From an uncultured Aquabacterium sp. (lineage in GTDB: Bacteria; Pseudomonadota; Gammaproteobacteria; Burkholderiales; Burkholderiaceae_C), in NCBI GenBank assembly GCA_937923225.1, contig CALAKR010000457.1, positions 1 through 12,451 of the forward strand: DNA of 12,451 nt, read 5' to 3'. The notes under the pieces were generated by a model that was not told the DNA's origin, ran no database searches, and saw only the letters and a program-made list of their open reading frames with translations. Positions within the stretch are counted from its first letter, which is position 1; each line of letters opens with the position of its first letter. A program made the position numbers and the translations under genes. This document shows, piece by piece, positions 1 through 7,425 of this stretch.

Positions 1-2
1 TT

Positions 3-383
3 GGCCTGTACGAGCCGCTGGGCGGCACTTTCCTGATCGGCGCCTGGCTGGGCCAGGAGATGGTCGGCATGATCGGCCTGGAGCGCCACAGCCTGCCCAA
101 GCTGCGGCACAGCGCCGAGCTCAACAGCATGCTCGTCAAGCCCAAGCATTGCGGCAAAGGCATCGGCATGAGCCTGATCAAGGAGTGCCTGGCACAGGCC
201 CGCAAGGCTGTCGGACTGGAGTTGCTTACCTTGCGCGTGAGCACAGACACCGCTGATGCCGTGCGCTTGTACGAACGTGCCGGCTTCAAGGCCTGCGGGG
301 TCGTGCCACACGCTGTGCGCCTGATCGACGGTGCCGGCCAGGTCCGCTACGTCGACCGCCTCACGATGGCCCTGATCCTCTGA
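3..383 (+). CDS. GNAT family N-acetyltransferase, 5' end missing
   Basis: The frame is open from the left edge (from base 3) to a TGA at 381-383, giving 126 residues of a protein whose N-terminus lies outside the window. It looks like the acetyl-CoA-binding half of a GCN5-related N-acetyltransferase. A beta-strand segment (LNSMLVKP) leads into the pyrophosphate-binding loop HCGKGIG and its helix, followed by the typical late-domain motif DAVRLYERAGFKACG. These families move an acetyl group from acetyl-CoA to an amine; the substrate cannot be told from the sequence. The loop has Cys where Arg or Gln is usual in the (R/Q)xxGx(G/A) motif. An internal ATG at 60 exists, but coding clearly continues upstream of it. 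The gene converges on rnhA with 33 bases between stop codons and no clear terminator. Assignment to the superfamily is secure; anything finer is not. Confidence 0.85.
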   Translation, partial: GLYEPLGGTFLIGAWLGQEMVGMIGLERHSLPKLRHSAELNSMLVKPKHCGKGIGMSLIKECLAQARKAVGLELLTLRVSTDTADAVRLYERAGFKACGVVPHAVRLIDGAGQVRYVDRLTMALIL

Positions 384-416
384 TCAAGGCGGACGCTGCC
401 CGCAGACTTCAACGCA

Positions 417-869
417 TCAGCGCGAGGCGTCGTAAACACCCCGGTTGGCCAGGGCATCCGCGCGCTCATTGCCCGGATCGCCCGCGTGCCCCTTCACCCA
501 GCGCCAATCCACCTTGTGGCGTGAGGCCGCTGCCTCCAGTTGCTGCCACAATTCGGCATTCTTCACGGGCTTGTTGTCGGCGGTCTTCCAGCCACGGCGC
601 TTCCAGCCCGTGATCCACTCCGTGATCCCCTTGCGCACGTACTCGCTGTCCGTGTAGACCACGACCTCGCAGGGCTTCTTGAGCACGCCCAAAGCCTGGA
701 TCACAGCCGTGAGCTCCATGCGGTTGTTCGTGGTGCCGTCTTCGCCGCCCCACATTTCCGTCTCGTGCGGGCCGCTGACCATCCAGACACCCCAGCCACC
801 TGGCCCGGGGTTGCCCTTGCAGGCACCATCCGTGTAGACCACCACCTTGGGCGCCACCGTCTCACTCAT
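417..869 (-). CDS. rnhA: Ribonuclease HI
   Basis: This is a 150-residue type 1 ribonuclease H, close to the usual length (E. coli about 155). It cleaves the RNA strand of RNA/DNA hybrids in the cytoplasm, removing R-loops and primer remnants. All four metal-binding carboxylates are present: D14 ([16 protein letters not shown]), E52 (TTNNRMEL), D74 (YTDSEYV) and D138 (GNERADALA). The flexible catalytic His is H128 in VKGHAGD, and the basic substrate-binding segment WKRRGWK is also seen. The ATG at 869-867 is chosen because the family begins a few residues before the first beta strand. Longer in-frame starts would add a nonconserved N-terminus lying over the upstream gene. That upstream gene ends in TGA at 871-869, so stop and start share a base (TGATG). 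This suggests translational coupling in a two-gene unit. Confidence 0.97.
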   Translation of the reverse strand: MSETVAPKVVVYTDGACKGNPGPGGWGVWMVSGPHETEMWGGEDGTTNNRMELTAVIQALGVLKKPCEVVVYTDSEYVRKGITEWITGWKRRGWKTADNKPVKNAELWQQLEAAASRHKVDWRWVKGHAGDPGNERADALANRGVYDASR

Positions 870-1735
870 CACGTCGAATCCGTTTGCGTGGCGGGCGCAG
901 GCGCGCCCACCGATTGAACATGGCGGTTGGCCACCACGGCCGGCGCCGCCTGCGGAGCCACCTTGGCCCGCTTGAGCTTGCCCACCAGGCGCATGCCGCG
1001 CACGCGCTTGACGGCCACCACAAAATAAACCGAGCCCAGCACCGGCCACCAGCGTTCGCCCATGCGCTCCATCCACTCGAAGCGCGACCACCAGGCCGGG
1101 TTGCGCAGCATCGGCCGGTAGCAGCCGAAGCTGCCCCCTTCGACCTCCAGATCAAGCAGGCGCAGCCAGTCACGCAAGCGCCAGTAGGCGATGAACTCGC
1201 CCTGCGGCAGCACCATGGTCTGGCCCATGCCCCAGCGGCCCATGCGCTGGCGCATGCCCCACAGGCTGGCCGGATTGAACCCGGCGATCACCACCCGCCC
1301 TTCGGGCACCAGCACACGCTCCACCTCGCGCAGCGTGTCATGAGGATCCCGTGCCAGCTCCAGGCCATGGGGCAGCACGACCAGGTCCAGGCTGGCACTG
1401 GGAAAGGGCAACGATTCGAAATCGCAGCGCAGGTGAACGCCTTCGGTCGGCTGCAGCGCATCCGCAGGCGCGACCTCCACCGCCGGGCTCGGGGCCACCG
1501 GCACATCGGCCGGCGGCACCCAGCCCTGGTAGGCCGCATCCAGGGCCAGCCAGCGATGGGGCATGCGGTTGGCCCGCAGGGCATCGACCTCGGGCAAACC
1601 GAGCTGCAGCGCATGAAAGCCGAACACATCGGCGACTAGGCGGTCCATCTGAGCCTGCTCCCACTCGAGCAAGGCCCTGCCGGCGGGCAAGGCCAGCCAG
1701 GGATGCAACTCTATAATCGGTTCGACTTTCGTCAT
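869..1735 (-). CDS. YafS-like methyltransferase-fold protein
   Basis: The gene encodes 288 residues resembling the class I methyltransferase-fold protein YafS of E. coli, which also sits between gloB and rnhA. Shared landmarks I recognise are an N-terminal FGFHALQLG segment, [18 protein letters not shown] (post-motif-I strand and motif II region), the [17 protein letters not shown] helix, and [11 protein letters not shown]. The usual glycine-rich SAM loop (motif I, GxGxG) is not visible, so methyl transfer is an inference from the fold and no substrate is known. The C-terminal 40 residues are basic and Ala/Pro-rich, probably disordered. I chose the ATG at 1735-1733, just before the conserved LHPWL segment. 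An in-frame TTG at 1768 would add 11 residues. No strong ribosome-binding site precedes either. The start overlaps the divergent gloB start codon. It is coupled to rnhA downstream. Confidence 0.8.
   Translation of the reverse strand: MTKVEPIIELHPWLALPAGRALLEWEQAQMDRLVADVFGFHALQLGLPEVDALRANRMPHRWLALDAAYQGWVPPADVPVAPSPAVEVAPADALQPTEGVHLRCDFESLPFPSASLDLVVLPHGLELARDPHDTLREVERVLVPEGRVVIAGFNPASLWGMRQRMGRWGMGQTMVLPQGEFIAYWRLRDWLRLLDLEVEGGSFGCYRPMLRNPAWWSRFEWMERMGERWWPVLGSVYFVVAVKRVRGMRLVGKLKRAKVAPQAAPAVVANRHVQSVGAPAPATQTDST
1712..1717 (+). promoter_or_regulatory. Perfect -10 box (TATAAT) for gloB
   Basis: TATAAT lies 16 bases before the gloB ATG, so transcription would begin around 1724-1725 and leave a leader of about 10 bases without a ribosome-binding site. 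No convincing -35 hexamer is visible 16-18 bases upstream. The box lies inside the N-terminal codons of the opposite-strand YafS-like gene, where it encodes Ile-Ile. The six-of-six match in a GC-rich region makes it a credible promoter, but it is untested. Confidence 0.6.
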
Positions 1736-2519
1736 GAAACTGCTTGCCCTGCCCGCCTTCTCGGACAACTACATCTGGATGATCAGCGATGGTACTCGCG
1801 CCCTCGTGGTCGATCCGGGGGATGCCGCGCCGGTGCTGCAGGCCTTGCAAGACCAACAACTGGCACTGGCCGCCATTCTAGTGACCCACAAGCATGCGGA
1901 TCACGTGGCCGGTCTGCCCGAGTTGCGGCGCATCGTTCAAGGCCCGGTCTATGGCCCTCGCCACGAGGCCATCAACGGCATCGACATCCCTGTGGGCGAT
2001 GGCGACAACGTGCATGAACTGGGCCTGACATTCGACGTTTGGGACACCCCTGGGCACACCGCGGGGCATGTCAGTTACGTCGCGCTACCAGCCCAGGGTA
2101 TGCCTTGGCCCCAGAGACTGGTATTCTGTGGGGATACCTTGTTTTCTGCTGGATGCGGGCGCATTTTCGATGGCACCGCAGAGCAATTGCTGCACTCGTT
2201 GGATCGCCTGGCTGATTTGCCGGCCGATACTTGGCTGTGCCCCACCCACGAATACACCGTGTCGAACCTGCGATTTGCCAGCGCTGCCGAACCGGGCAAC
2301 CCCGATGTGGCCCAAGCCTTGGCGCACAGCCTGGCACTGCGCGCGCGCGGCGAGTACACGCTGCCCACCAACGTGGCCCGCGAACGGCTCATCAACCCTT
2401 ACCTGCGCTGCCGCCAGCCGACGGTGGCCGCGCAAGCCCTGAAGCAAGGCGCGCCCGACGCCTCCGCCCTGTCGGTCTTCACCACCTTGCGTCAGTGGAA
2501 GAACACATTCACAGCATGA
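1734..2519 (+). CDS. gloB: Hydroxyacylglutathione hydrolase (glyoxalase II)
   Basis: This 261-residue metallo-beta-lactamase-fold enzyme hydrolyses S-lactoylglutathione to lactate and glutathione, the second step of methylglyoxal detoxification in the cytosol. Metal ligands are seen as T51-H-K-H-A-D-H57 (H52, H54, D56, H57), the TPGHTAGH motif (His 108/112), D134 in FCGDTLFSAGCGR and H172 in PTHEYT. The glyoxalase II C-terminal domain ends with the INPYLR signature that contacts glutathione. The length suits the family (E. coli 251). The ATG at 1734 starts the conserved [15 protein letters not shown] sequence. It lies close behind a TATAAT box and lacks a Shine-Dalgarno sequence. The stop overlaps the start of the next gene (ATGA at 2516-2519), implying co-translation with the lytic transglycosylase. 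Confidence 0.96.
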   Translation: MKLLALPAFSDNYIWMISDGTRALVVDPGDAAPVLQALQDQQLALAAILVTHKHADHVAGLPELRRIVQGPVYGPRHEAINGIDIPVGDGDNVHELGLTFDVWDTPGHTAGHVSYVALPAQGMPWPQRLVFCGDTLFSAGCGRIFDGTAEQLLHSLDRLADLPADTWLCPTHEYTVSNLRFASAAEPGNPDVAQALAHSLALRARGEYTLPTNVARERLINPYLRCRQPTVAAQALKQGAPDASALSVFTTLRQWKNTFTA

Positions 2520-4372
2520 GCATCCTGCACACCCTACCCGCCCTGGGCCGATCGGCCTGCACCCTGCTCACCACCGCCTCCCTCCTTCTCCTGACCGCCT
2601 GCAGTTCGCTGGACCTGCCTTTCGCCAAGCGCGATGCAGCCGGCACGCTGGCCGATGCACCGCCCGCCAGCGGTCCAGCACCCGAGCCGCGCAACGCGCG
2701 CCTGGCGCTGGCCAACGCCTCCAAAGACAACGTGCCCCTGGCCGTCGAAGGTGCCCGCGCACCCAACGCGCCCTCGGTGATCACGCGCAGCCTGTCGCTC
2801 GATGCCCTGCGCGGCGGCAACACGGCCGCACCGGCCGTGAATGACGAGGACGAAGCCAAGGACGCCGCCGGCCCGCCGACGGACCCGCTGCGCCCCGAAG
2901 CCACGCTCAACCTCGATGACCGCGAAGCCGCCAAGGACCTGTGGGGCCGTGTGCGCCAGGGCTTCACCTTGCCACCGTTGGAATCCGAGCTGGTGGCCGA
3001 CCACGAGCGCTGGTACGCCAGCCGACCCGACTACGTCCAGCGCATGACGGACCGGGCCAACCGCTACCTCTTCCACGTGGTCGAAGAGGTCGAGCGCCGC
3101 GGCATGCCGTCCGAGCTGGCGCTGCTGCCCTTCATCGAAAGCGCCTTCAATCCGCAGGCCCTGTCGTCGGCCCGTGCATCGGGCATCTGGCAGTTCATGC
3201 CCGCCACCGGCAAGGATTTCGAGCTCAAGCAGAACCTGTTCCGCGACGACCGCCGCGACGTGCTGGCCTCCACCCGCGCGGCCATGGACTACCTGCAGCG
3301 CCTGTACCGCATGTTCGGAGATTGGCACCTGGCCCTGGCCGCCTACAACTGGGGCGAAGGCAATGTGCAGCGCGCCATCGCCCGCAACACCAAGGCCGGC
3401 CTGCCCACCGACTACCTCAGCCTGAACATGCCGGCCGAGACGCGCCACTACGTGCCCAAGCTGCACGCCGTGCGCAACATCGTGGCCAACCCAGACAACT
3501 TCGGCCTGGCCCTGAGCCCCATCGAAAACCACCCCTACTTCGTCAGCGTGCCCATCCAGCGCGACATGGACGTCGCCCTGGCCGCGCGTTTGGCCCAATT
3601 GACACAGGCCGACTTCCAGGCGCTCAACCCGTCGATGAACAAGCCCGTCATCCTGGCAGCGGGCACCCCCCAGATCCTGCTGCCCTACGACAACGCCAGC
3701 AGCTTCATGCACAACCTGTCGCGCCACAAGGGCACGCTGGCCAGCTGGACCGCCTGGGTCGTGCCCAAGACGATGCGCCCCTCCGACGCGGCCAAGCGCC
3801 TGGGCATGAGCGAATCCGACCTGAGAGAGATCAACCGCATCCCGCCGCGCATGCTGGTCAAGGCCGGTTCGACCCTGCTGGTGCCGCGCTCGCAGCACCG
3901 CGAGCAGGATGTGTCGGAATCCGTGGCCGACAACGCCATGATGACGCTGGCCCCGGACCTGCCGCCGATGCGCCGCATGACCGTCAAGGCCCGCAAGCGC
4001 GACACCGTGGCCAGCATCGCCCGCCGCTACAAGGTGAGTGAAGCCCAAGTGGCCCAGTGGAACAAGGTGCGCGCAGGTGCCACCTTCAAGCGCGCCCAGG
4101 CGGTGGTGGTGTATGTGCCTGTGAAGGCCGCACGCGCCGTTGCCTCGCGTGACGATGACGATCGTCCCAAGGCCCGCAGCCGCTCGACCTCGTCGGCCAA
4201 GGCCAGCGCGAAGAACACGCGTGCCTCGACCAAGGTGGCGGCAAGCAAGCCCGCAGGCAAGGCCAAGGCCCGCCAGGTGGCGTCTTCGCGCAATCAGGGC
4301 AAAACCAAGGTAACGGCACCGAGCCGTCAGCAGCCGCGCGCCCGTGTGGTGGCAGCCAACAGCAACCCTTGA
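2516..4372 (+). CDS. mltD: Membrane-bound lytic murein transglycosylase D, LysM lipoprotein
   Basis: The 618-residue product is predicted to be a lipoprotein. Its hydrophobic signal segment (about residues 13-28) ends in a lipobox LTAC with the acylated Cys at 29. After an Ala/Pro/Asp-rich spacer (about 30-140) comes the SLT family 1 transglycosylase domain. Catalytic Glu208 lies in LLPFIESAFNP, followed by ASGIWQFMPATGK and ALAAYNWGEGNVQRAI. These enzymes cleave the MurNAc-GlcNAc bond of peptidoglycan and form 1,6-anhydro ends. Two LysM-like peptidoglycan-binding repeats follow at about 411-460 and 487-535. An 82-residue Lys/Arg/Ser/Ala-rich tail closes the protein, with 21 basic residues and one DDDD cluster. 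The start at 2516 is fixed by the signal peptide and by its ATGA overlap with gloB; the open frame continues upstream but lies over gloB. The gene converges on recR with six bases between stops. Confidence 0.95.
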   Translation: MSILHTLPALGRSACTLLTTASLLLLTACSSLDLPFAKRDAAGTLADAPPASGPAPEPRNARLALANASKDNVPLAVEGARAPNAPSVITRSLSLDALRGGNTAAPAVNDEDEAKDAAGPPTDPLRPEATLNLDDREAAKDLWGRVRQGFTLPPLESELVADHERWYASRPDYVQRMTDRANRYLFHVVEEVERRGMPSELALLPFIESAFNPQALSSARASGIWQFMPATGKDFELKQNLFRDDRRDVLASTRAAMDYLQRLYRMFGDWHLALAAYNWGEGNVQRAIARNTKAGLPTDYLSLNMPAETRHYVPKLHAVRNIVANPDNFGLALSPIENHPYFVSVPIQRDMDVALAARLAQLTQADFQALNPSMNKPVILAAGTPQILLPYDNASSFMHNLSRHKGTLASWTAWVVPKTMRPSDAAKRLGMSESDLREINRIPPRMLVKAGSTLLVPRSQHREQDVSESVADNAMMTLAPDLPPMRRMTVKARKRDTVASIARRYKVSEAQVAQWNKVRAGATFKRAQAVVVYVPVKAARAVASRDDDDRPKARSRSTSSAKASAKNTRASTKVAASKPAGKAKARQVASSRNQGKTKVTAPSRQQPRARVVAANSNP

Positions 4373-4378
4373 ATTGGC

Positions 4379-4966
4379 TCAGCGGCGGTCCATCAGCGCG
4401 TGGGCGATGGTGCCCAGGTCCACGTATTCCAGCTCACTGCCCACGGGCACGCCGCGGGCCAGGCGCGTGACGCGCACACCGCGCTGCCGCAGTTGCTCCG
4501 ACAGCACGTGGGCCGTCACCTCGCCCTCGGCGGTGAAGTTGGTGGCCAGCACCACCTCATCGACCACACCGTCGCTGGCGCGGTCCAGCAGGCGTGTCAC
4601 GCCGATGTCGTGCATGCCCACGCCGTCCAGCGGGCTCAGGGCACCGGCCAGCACGAAGTACAGACCACGGTAGCTGCCGCTGCGTTCCAGCGCGGCCTGG
4701 TCCGCCGGTGTCTCGACCACGCACAGCAGGCGCGCGTCTCGGGTCGGGTCCAGGCAGGTGGCACAGATGCGGTCGCGGCTGAAGGTGTGGCAGCGCTCGC
4801 AATGGCCGATCTCATCGACCGCCTGCAGCAGTGACTGCGCCAGGCGCACAGCGCCATTGCGGTCATGCTGCAGCAGATGGAAGGCCATGCGCTGCGCCGA
4901 TTTCTGCCCCACGCCCGGCAAGGCCCGCAAGGCCTCGATCAAGCGGTTGACGACGGGATCGGTCAC
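4379..4966 (-). CDS. recR: Recombination mediator RecR
   Basis: RecR (195 residues) forms a ring or clamp on DNA and, with RecF/RecO, loads RecA at single-strand gaps. Visible domains in order are an N-terminal helix-hairpin-helix ([19 protein letters not shown], about 10-32), a C4 zinc finger with Cys 56, 59, 68 and 71 (HCERCHTFS...[11 protein letters not shown]), and a Toprim domain (about 79-173) beginning [16 protein letters not shown]. The C-terminal segment holds the family sequence [25 protein letters not shown]. Translation starts at a GTG (4966-4964), preceded by AGAAGG about 8 bases upstream. It is the last gene of the dnaX-ybaB-recR unit, 19 bases after the ybaB stop. Confidence 0.98.
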   Translation of the reverse strand: MTDPVVNRLIEALRALPGVGQKSAQRMAFHLLQHDRNGAVRLAQSLLQAVDEIGHCERCHTFSRDRICATCLDPTRDARLLCVVETPADQAALERSGSYRGLYFVLAGALSPLDGVGMHDIGVTRLLDRASDGVVDEVVLATNFTAEGEVTAHVLSEQLRQRGVRVTRLARGVPVGSELEYVDLGTIAHALMDRR

Positions 4967-4985
4967 GACAAGGCCTTCTGCGCGA

Positions 4986-5312
4986 TCAGAACGGGAACTT
5001 CATGCCCGGCGGCATGGGCATGCCGGCCGTCAGCTTGCCCATCTTCTCGGCGGAGGTGGCCTCGGCCTTGCGCACCGCGTCGTTGAAGGCGGCGGCCACC
5101 AGGTCTTCCAGCATGTCCTTGTCATCGGCCAGCAGGCTGGGGTCGATGGTGACGCGCTTGACATCGTTCTTGCAGGTCATGATGACCTTGACCAGGCCGG
5201 CACCGGACTGGCCTTCCACCTCGACCAGGGCCAGTTCGTCCTGGGCCTTCTTGAGGTTGTCCTGCATTTGCTGGGCTTGCTTCATCAAGCCGGCCAGTTG
5301 TCCTTTGAGCAT
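4986..5312 (-). CDS. ybaB: YbaB/EbfC family nucleoid-associated protein
   Basis: The 108-residue protein matches the small dimeric YbaB/EbfC family of DNA-binding proteins. It has an N-terminal amphipathic helix ([20 protein letters not shown]), the core strand sequence [28 protein letters not shown] (about 35-62), a second long helix with [15 protein letters not shown], and the characteristic Met/Pro/Gly-rich tail [11 protein letters not shown]. Members bind DNA as tweezer-like dimers and are almost always encoded between dnaX and recR, as here. The ATG at 5312-5310 has an AAAGGA ribosome-binding site about 10 bases upstream. It lies 57 bases downstream of dnaX and 19 bases upstream of recR. 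The precise cellular role is not settled for the family. Confidence 0.97.
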   Translation of the reverse strand: MLKGQLAGLMKQAQQMQDNLKKAQDELALVEVEGQSGAGLVKVIMTCKNDVKRVTIDPSLLADDKDMLEDLVAAAFNDAVRKAEATSAEKMGKLTAGMPMPPGMKFPF

Positions 5313-5369
5313 GGGGTGTGTCCTTTCGTTCAGATGCCGTGATTGTCCGCCATGGCGGCACGGGTGAGG

Positions 5370-7412
5370 TCAAAGTGGGGCGATCGATCCGCCCACGATC
5401 CGGGCGCCGGGGTATTGCGACAGCAGCGCATTGACCAGCGGATCCTGCTGGATCAGTGTTTCGGCGGCGGCCTGGCGGCCTGCGCGCGCGGCCTGTTCGC
5501 GCAATGCGGGTGTGTCCTTGGCCACGCCTGCCTCCAGTTCGAGACGGGACTCGTCGCCCAGCACCTTGCGCACGGCGGCGGTCAGGCGTTCCCGTTGCGT
5601 GTCACTGCGCAGCGTTTCGCGCTCGACACGAAGCTTCCAGACCGAGGTGCCGCCTTCGTCCTGCACGCCCACGCATTCAGCCTGCATGGCCAATTCGCGC
5701 ACCAGGGCAGCCAGCAGGCCCTCCTGCTGCATGCGGGCCACCAGATCGGCCCAGCGGTCACCCAGGGGCGTCGTGGGCACGACCGGGACCACGGTGCGTT
5801 CCGGCACGAGCAAGGCGGCTGGCAGGGGCGCGTCAGGCTCAGAGGCTGGTCGCTGGGGCGTGGCCACCCGGGCGGGCCGCTCCTTGGGCAGGTCGAAAGA
5901 CACATCCTGCCCGTAGGACGGTTCGTCATCGACGAGCGGGATATCCTGATCCCAAGGGGGGACATCGTCTGCCGCAGAGGGGCGTGCAGAGGCAACCGGT
6001 TCACGACGCGGCTCAGCAGGCGGCACAGGGCGCGCAACCGGCGGTGGCGCGACGGGCGTCGGGGCTTGCTGCGCCACAGGGCGGGCCTGAGGCATTGCCG
6101 GGCGGGGCTGCGAAGCCACGGAAGGCTGTGCCTGTGATGCCGGCGCCGGTACGGGTGCAGGTGGAGGTGCTGGTAGCACCCTGCGTTCGGCCACCGCTTC
6201 GCCGGCCAAAGGCCTGGGTGCGGCCGCCGCGAGCGGTGCCGTAGCCTGCTCGGAGGGCCCGGCCGGCTTGACAGCCACCGGGCCTTCAGCTTTTGGGTGG
6301 TCGCGACTCCCGTCCTGGGCCGGCTTGAAGGCCAGCCAGCGCAACAGGATCATCTGCAGGCCGGCGTGTTCGTCCGGCGCCAGGGCCAGCTCTGCACGGC
6401 CATGCAGCGCCAGGCTGTAGAACAGCTGACATTCGTCCGGCGCGAGGCGGCGCGACAGCGCCAGCCAGGGGGCCTTGTCGGGATCGCTCTCGGCCAGCCC
6501 AGGCACGCTTTGCAGCACCGCGATGTTCTGCAGGGCCGAGGCCAGGTCATCCAGCGTGCCCTGGGCCGACAGCCCCAGGCGGCGCAGGTTGTCACCCGCC
6601 TCGATCAGGGCCGGGCCATCGCCATTGGCCACGGCTTCCAGGATGGCCAGCACATGCTGACGATCCACCGAGCCCAGCATCTGGCGCACCACGGCTTCGT
6701 CCAGTTGCCCGCCGCCATAGGCGATGGCCTGGTCGGTGAGCGACAAGCCATCGCGCATCGAGCCCCGGGCCGCACGCGCCAGCAGGCGCAAGGCGCCCGG
6801 CTCGAAGGGCACGTGCTCTTGCGACAACACCTGCTCAAGGTGCTCGTGCACGGTCTGCATGGCCATGGGCCGCAGGTTGAACTGCAGGCAGCGCGACAGC
6901 ACCGTCACCGGCACCTTCTGCGGATCGGTGGTGGCCAGCACGAACTTCAGGTAATCCGGCGGCTCCTCCAGCGTCTTGAGCATCGCGTTGAACGCGGTGT
7001 TCGAGAGCATGTGCACTTCATCGATCATGTAGACCTTGAAGCGCCCCACCACCGGCTTGTAGACCGCCTGGTCCAGCAACTGGGAGATCTCTTCGACGCC
7101 ACGGTTCGACGCAGCGTCCATCTCGACGTAATCGACGAAGCGCCCGGCATCGATGTCACGACAGGGCTGGCACTGACCGCAAGGCGTGGCCGTGATGCCG
7201 CCCTGGCCATCAGGCCCCGTGCAGTTGAGCGACTTGGCCAGGATGCGCGACACCGTGGTCTTGCCGACACCCCGGGTGCCGGTGAACAGGTAGGCGTGGT
7301 GCAGCCGCTGCTGCGTGAGCGCGTTGGCCAGCGCCTGGACCACATGGCCCTGGCCCACCATGGCCTCGAAACTGAGAGGGCGGTACTTGCGCGCCAGAAC
7401 CGTCGATGTCAT
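5370..7412 (-). CDS. dnaX: DNA polymerase III subunits tau and (by predicted frameshift) gamma
   Basis: The full-length product, tau (680 residues), is the AAA+ motor of the clamp loader that opens the beta sliding clamp and links polymerase cores to the helicase. Domain I carries Walker A GTRGVGKTT (K51), a zinc site with Cys 64, 78, 81 and 84, Walker B with D131-E132 (MIDEVHML) and sensor motif SRC at 173-175. Domains II-III run to about residue 372. A Pro/Ala-rich linker follows (about 375-540), then the tau-specific C-terminal domain (about 545-680) for helicase and polymerase contact. A slippery heptamer at codons 372-374 would yield a 375-residue gamma consisting of domains I-III only. 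The zinc loop has five more residues between the first and second Cys than in E. coli. The ATG at 7412 follows a TACAAT box by seven bases, suggesting a leaderless message. First gene of dnaX-ybaB-recR. Confidence 0.97.
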   Translation of the reverse strand: MTSTVLARKYRPLSFEAMVGQGHVVQALANALTQQRLHHAYLFTGTRGVGKTTVSRILAKSLNCTGPDGQGGITATPCGQCQPCRDIDAGRFVDYVEMDAASNRGVEEISQLLDQAVYKPVVGRFKVYMIDEVHMLSNTAFNAMLKTLEEPPDYLKFVLATTDPQKVPVTVLSRCLQFNLRPMAMQTVHEHLEQVLSQEHVPFEPGALRLLARAARGSMRDGLSLTDQAIAYGGGQLDEAVVRQMLGSVDRQHVLAILEAVANGDGPALIEAGDNLRRLGLSAQGTLDDLASALQNIAVLQSVPGLAESDPDKAPWLALSRRLAPDECQLFYSLALHGRAELALAPDEHAGLQMILLRWLAFKPAQDGSRDHPKAEGPVAVKPAGPSEQATAPLAAAAPRPLAGEAVAERRVLPAPPPAPVPAPASQAQPSVASQPRPAMPQARPVAQQAPTPVAPPPVARPVPPAEPRREPVASARPSAADDVPPWDQDIPLVDDEPSYGQDVSFDLPKERPARVATPQRPASEPDAPLPAALLVPERTVVPVVPTTPLGDRWADLVARMQQEGLLAALVRELAMQAECVGVQDEGGTSVWKLRVERETLRSDTQRERLTAAVRKVLGDESRLELEAGVAKDTPALREQAARAGRQAAAETLIQQDPLVNALLSQYPGARIVGGSIAPL
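6256..6311 (-). promoter_or_regulatory. Predicted programmed -1 ribosomal frameshift signal in dnaX
   Basis: Read on the minus strand, the parts in order are as follows. GGGAG (6311-6307) is a Shine-Dalgarno-like stimulator, then a 9-base spacer. The heptamer CCCAAAA (6297-6291) is in the phase C CCA AAA, with Pro373 and Lys374 in frame zero. A 6-base spacer follows. The hairpin has a 7-bp outer stem (6284-6278 with 6262-6256, GGCCCGG/CCGGGCC) and a 4-bp inner stem (6276-6273 with 6268-6265, GGCT/AGCC) around a GTCA loop. After slipping, the -1 frame reads AGC then TGA (6288-6286), ending a product of 375 residues. The same three-part arrangement drives gamma synthesis in E. coli dnaX, where the heptamer is A AAA AAG. 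Function here is inferred. Confidence 0.78.
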
Positions 7413-7419
7413 GGCCGCG

Positions 7420-7425
7420 ATTGTA
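7420..7425 (-). promoter_or_regulatory. -10 box (TACAAT) immediately before dnaX
   Basis: On the minus strand TACAAT ends seven bases before the dnaX ATG, so the expected transcription start coincides with the initiation codon. No TTGACA-like -35 is visible at the right distance in the GC-rich DNA upstream. The match is five of six, and the flanks resemble the other -10 candidates in the window. Confidence 0.5.

Noticed and set aside
2231..2515. Upstream extension of the mltD open frame
   Set aside because: The extra residues overlap gloB and carry no motif. The lipoprotein signal peptide starts at the ATG at 2516.
2534..4048. Very long open frame (504 codons) on the minus strand opposite mltD
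   Set aside because: It lies wholly over a gene with secure lipobox, catalytic Glu and LysM motifs. Its product is Gly/His/Val/Gln-rich with no family motif, as expected for an antisense shadow in GC-rich DNA.
4373..4378. Terminator between convergent mltD and recR
   Set aside because: Only six bases separate the stops, and no GC stem followed by a T-run is seen at either gene end.
5347..5358. 12-bp perfect palindrome CCGCCATGGCGG between dnaX and ybaB
   Set aside because: It is short, GC-rich and without a T-run. It could form only a 4-bp stem in RNA and is likely by chance in this composition.
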